In this document: positions 39,018 through 39,463 of the stretch, one piece after another
Layout: every line of letters begins with the position of its first letter
How positions within the stretch are numbered: position 1 is the first letter of the stretch
Virus record (IMG/VR): IMGVR_UViG_3300044684_000582
Location: 1-39,463 of that record
Source of the DNA: a virus
Reading direction: 5' to 3' (one strand)
Length of the DNA stretch: 39,463 bases
The notes under the pieces: model-generated
Told to the model about the DNA's origin: nothing
The model's input: only the letters and a program-made list of their open reading frames with translations
Database searches by the model: none
Made by a program: the position numbers and the translations under genes

Positions 39018-39022
39018 GCATT

Positions 39023-39463
39023 ATGCCAACCATCGGTGTCGATTGCGAAATTATCCTCGACGGTACGGGTTACTTTATTAAACCCGGCTCATACCTGGTC
39101 AAACAGCCGCGCATCAGGCATGCCATCTACCGGGCTGATGGTTCGCTGGCCTACATAGACCTGGGACCCGGCAAACGCACCTGGTCGATGATCATCCTGG
39201 CCCGCAACGAACTGCTCAGGTACGATGGTACGCCGAGCGGCAGCAGCGGACAACAATATCGCGATGCGCTGCGCACCAGCTACACCACTACCATCGGCGC
39301 AACCATCAACTTTACCGACCCCTTAAACGGCACGCCCATTGCTGTCCACTTCGACTCCTATGAAGAGCGTATTATCGACCTGCACAGCCAGATTATCAGC
39401 CTATCCAGCGGCGGCAGCCCCGCCGCCTCCTACGAAATTAGCATCGAACTATTGGAAGCCTGA
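39023..39463 (+). CDS. Phage structural protein, unknown
   Basis: 146 residues from ATG 39023, 6 nt after the preceding TGA and downstream of AGGGA; a TTG at 39014 is in frame but overlaps the stop. Beta-rich: CEIILDGTGYFIKPGSYLVK, YIDLGPGKRTWSMIILARNE, VHFDSYEERIIDLHSQIISL. Complete; the TGA is the last codon of the window. The strand pattern resembles tail-tube or tail-terminator-type proteins, without clear family evidence. Confidence 0.6.
   Translation: MPTIGVDCEIILDGTGYFIKPGSYLVKQPRIRHAIYRADGSLAYIDLGPGKRTWSMIILARNELLRYDGTPSGSSGQQYRDALRTSYTTTIGATINFTDPLNGTPIAVHFDSYEERIIDLHSQIISLSSGGSPAASYEISIELLEA

Overview
The window is a tailed-phage late-gene module (prophage or phage-derived) cut open by at least one AT-rich integrative element of about 27 kb. 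A second, related element lies partly outside the left edge. The phage-side genes are GC-rich. They resemble late genes of Mu-like or long-tailed phages: portal, protease-capsid fusion, baseplate/hub, adaptor. The inserted DNA is AT-rich. It carries replication-relaxation proteins, leaderless small genes and TIR-membrane proteins of the kind I associate with Ktedonobacteria (Chloroflexota). The host assignment is inference from gene content, not proof.

Layout. (1) 1 to about 740 is the right end of element A: a leftward primase-polymerase gene cut by the window edge, then an outward promoter. (2) About 740-3987 is phage: the portal 3' part, two small late genes, and the 5' part of a protease-major capsid fusion. 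(3) About 3983-31201 is element B, inserted inside the capsid gene. Its left end holds a large serine recombinase reading towards the junction. Then come two or three small membrane/soluble genes, an excisionase-like HTH, two replication-relaxation proteins flanking a TraG/HerA-like ATPase, an Xre regulator, an OB-fold-like protein, a perfect 21-bp hairpin, an ACTTGT-rich iteron region with an RHH protein and an AAA ATPase (partition/replication-like), a TrmB plus acyltransferase pair with matching palindromic operators, and a run of small genes. A defence-like block follows (two TIR-transmembrane proteins and a HEPN-motif protein), then small membrane proteins, a bidirectional terminator and an outward promoter. 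(4) About 31201-39463 is phage again: the capsid 3' part, then tail/baseplate/adaptor/holin-like genes separated by unusually structured intergenic DNA.

How it fits together. Joining the codons before 3986 to those after 31201 restores a continuous capsid reading frame, so element B looks like a site-specific insertion that splits an essential phage gene. Elements A and B end in nearly the same promoter: a direct TCAGCTAAC repeat 22 bp apart, a TTGAA(A/T) -35, a 17-bp spacer and a TAT(A/C)CT -10. In both cases an element-encoded start codon then reads in frame into the cut phage gene (portal for A, capsid for B). This looks like a family of plasmid-like elements that target conserved late phage genes, carry anti-phage-type cargo, and re-express the severed 3' half of the gene they disrupt.

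Many genes inside element B have a good (often extended) -10 box 7-11 nt before the start codon and no Shine-Dalgarno, so they are probably leaderless. The phage genes use ordinary Shine-Dalgarno sites.
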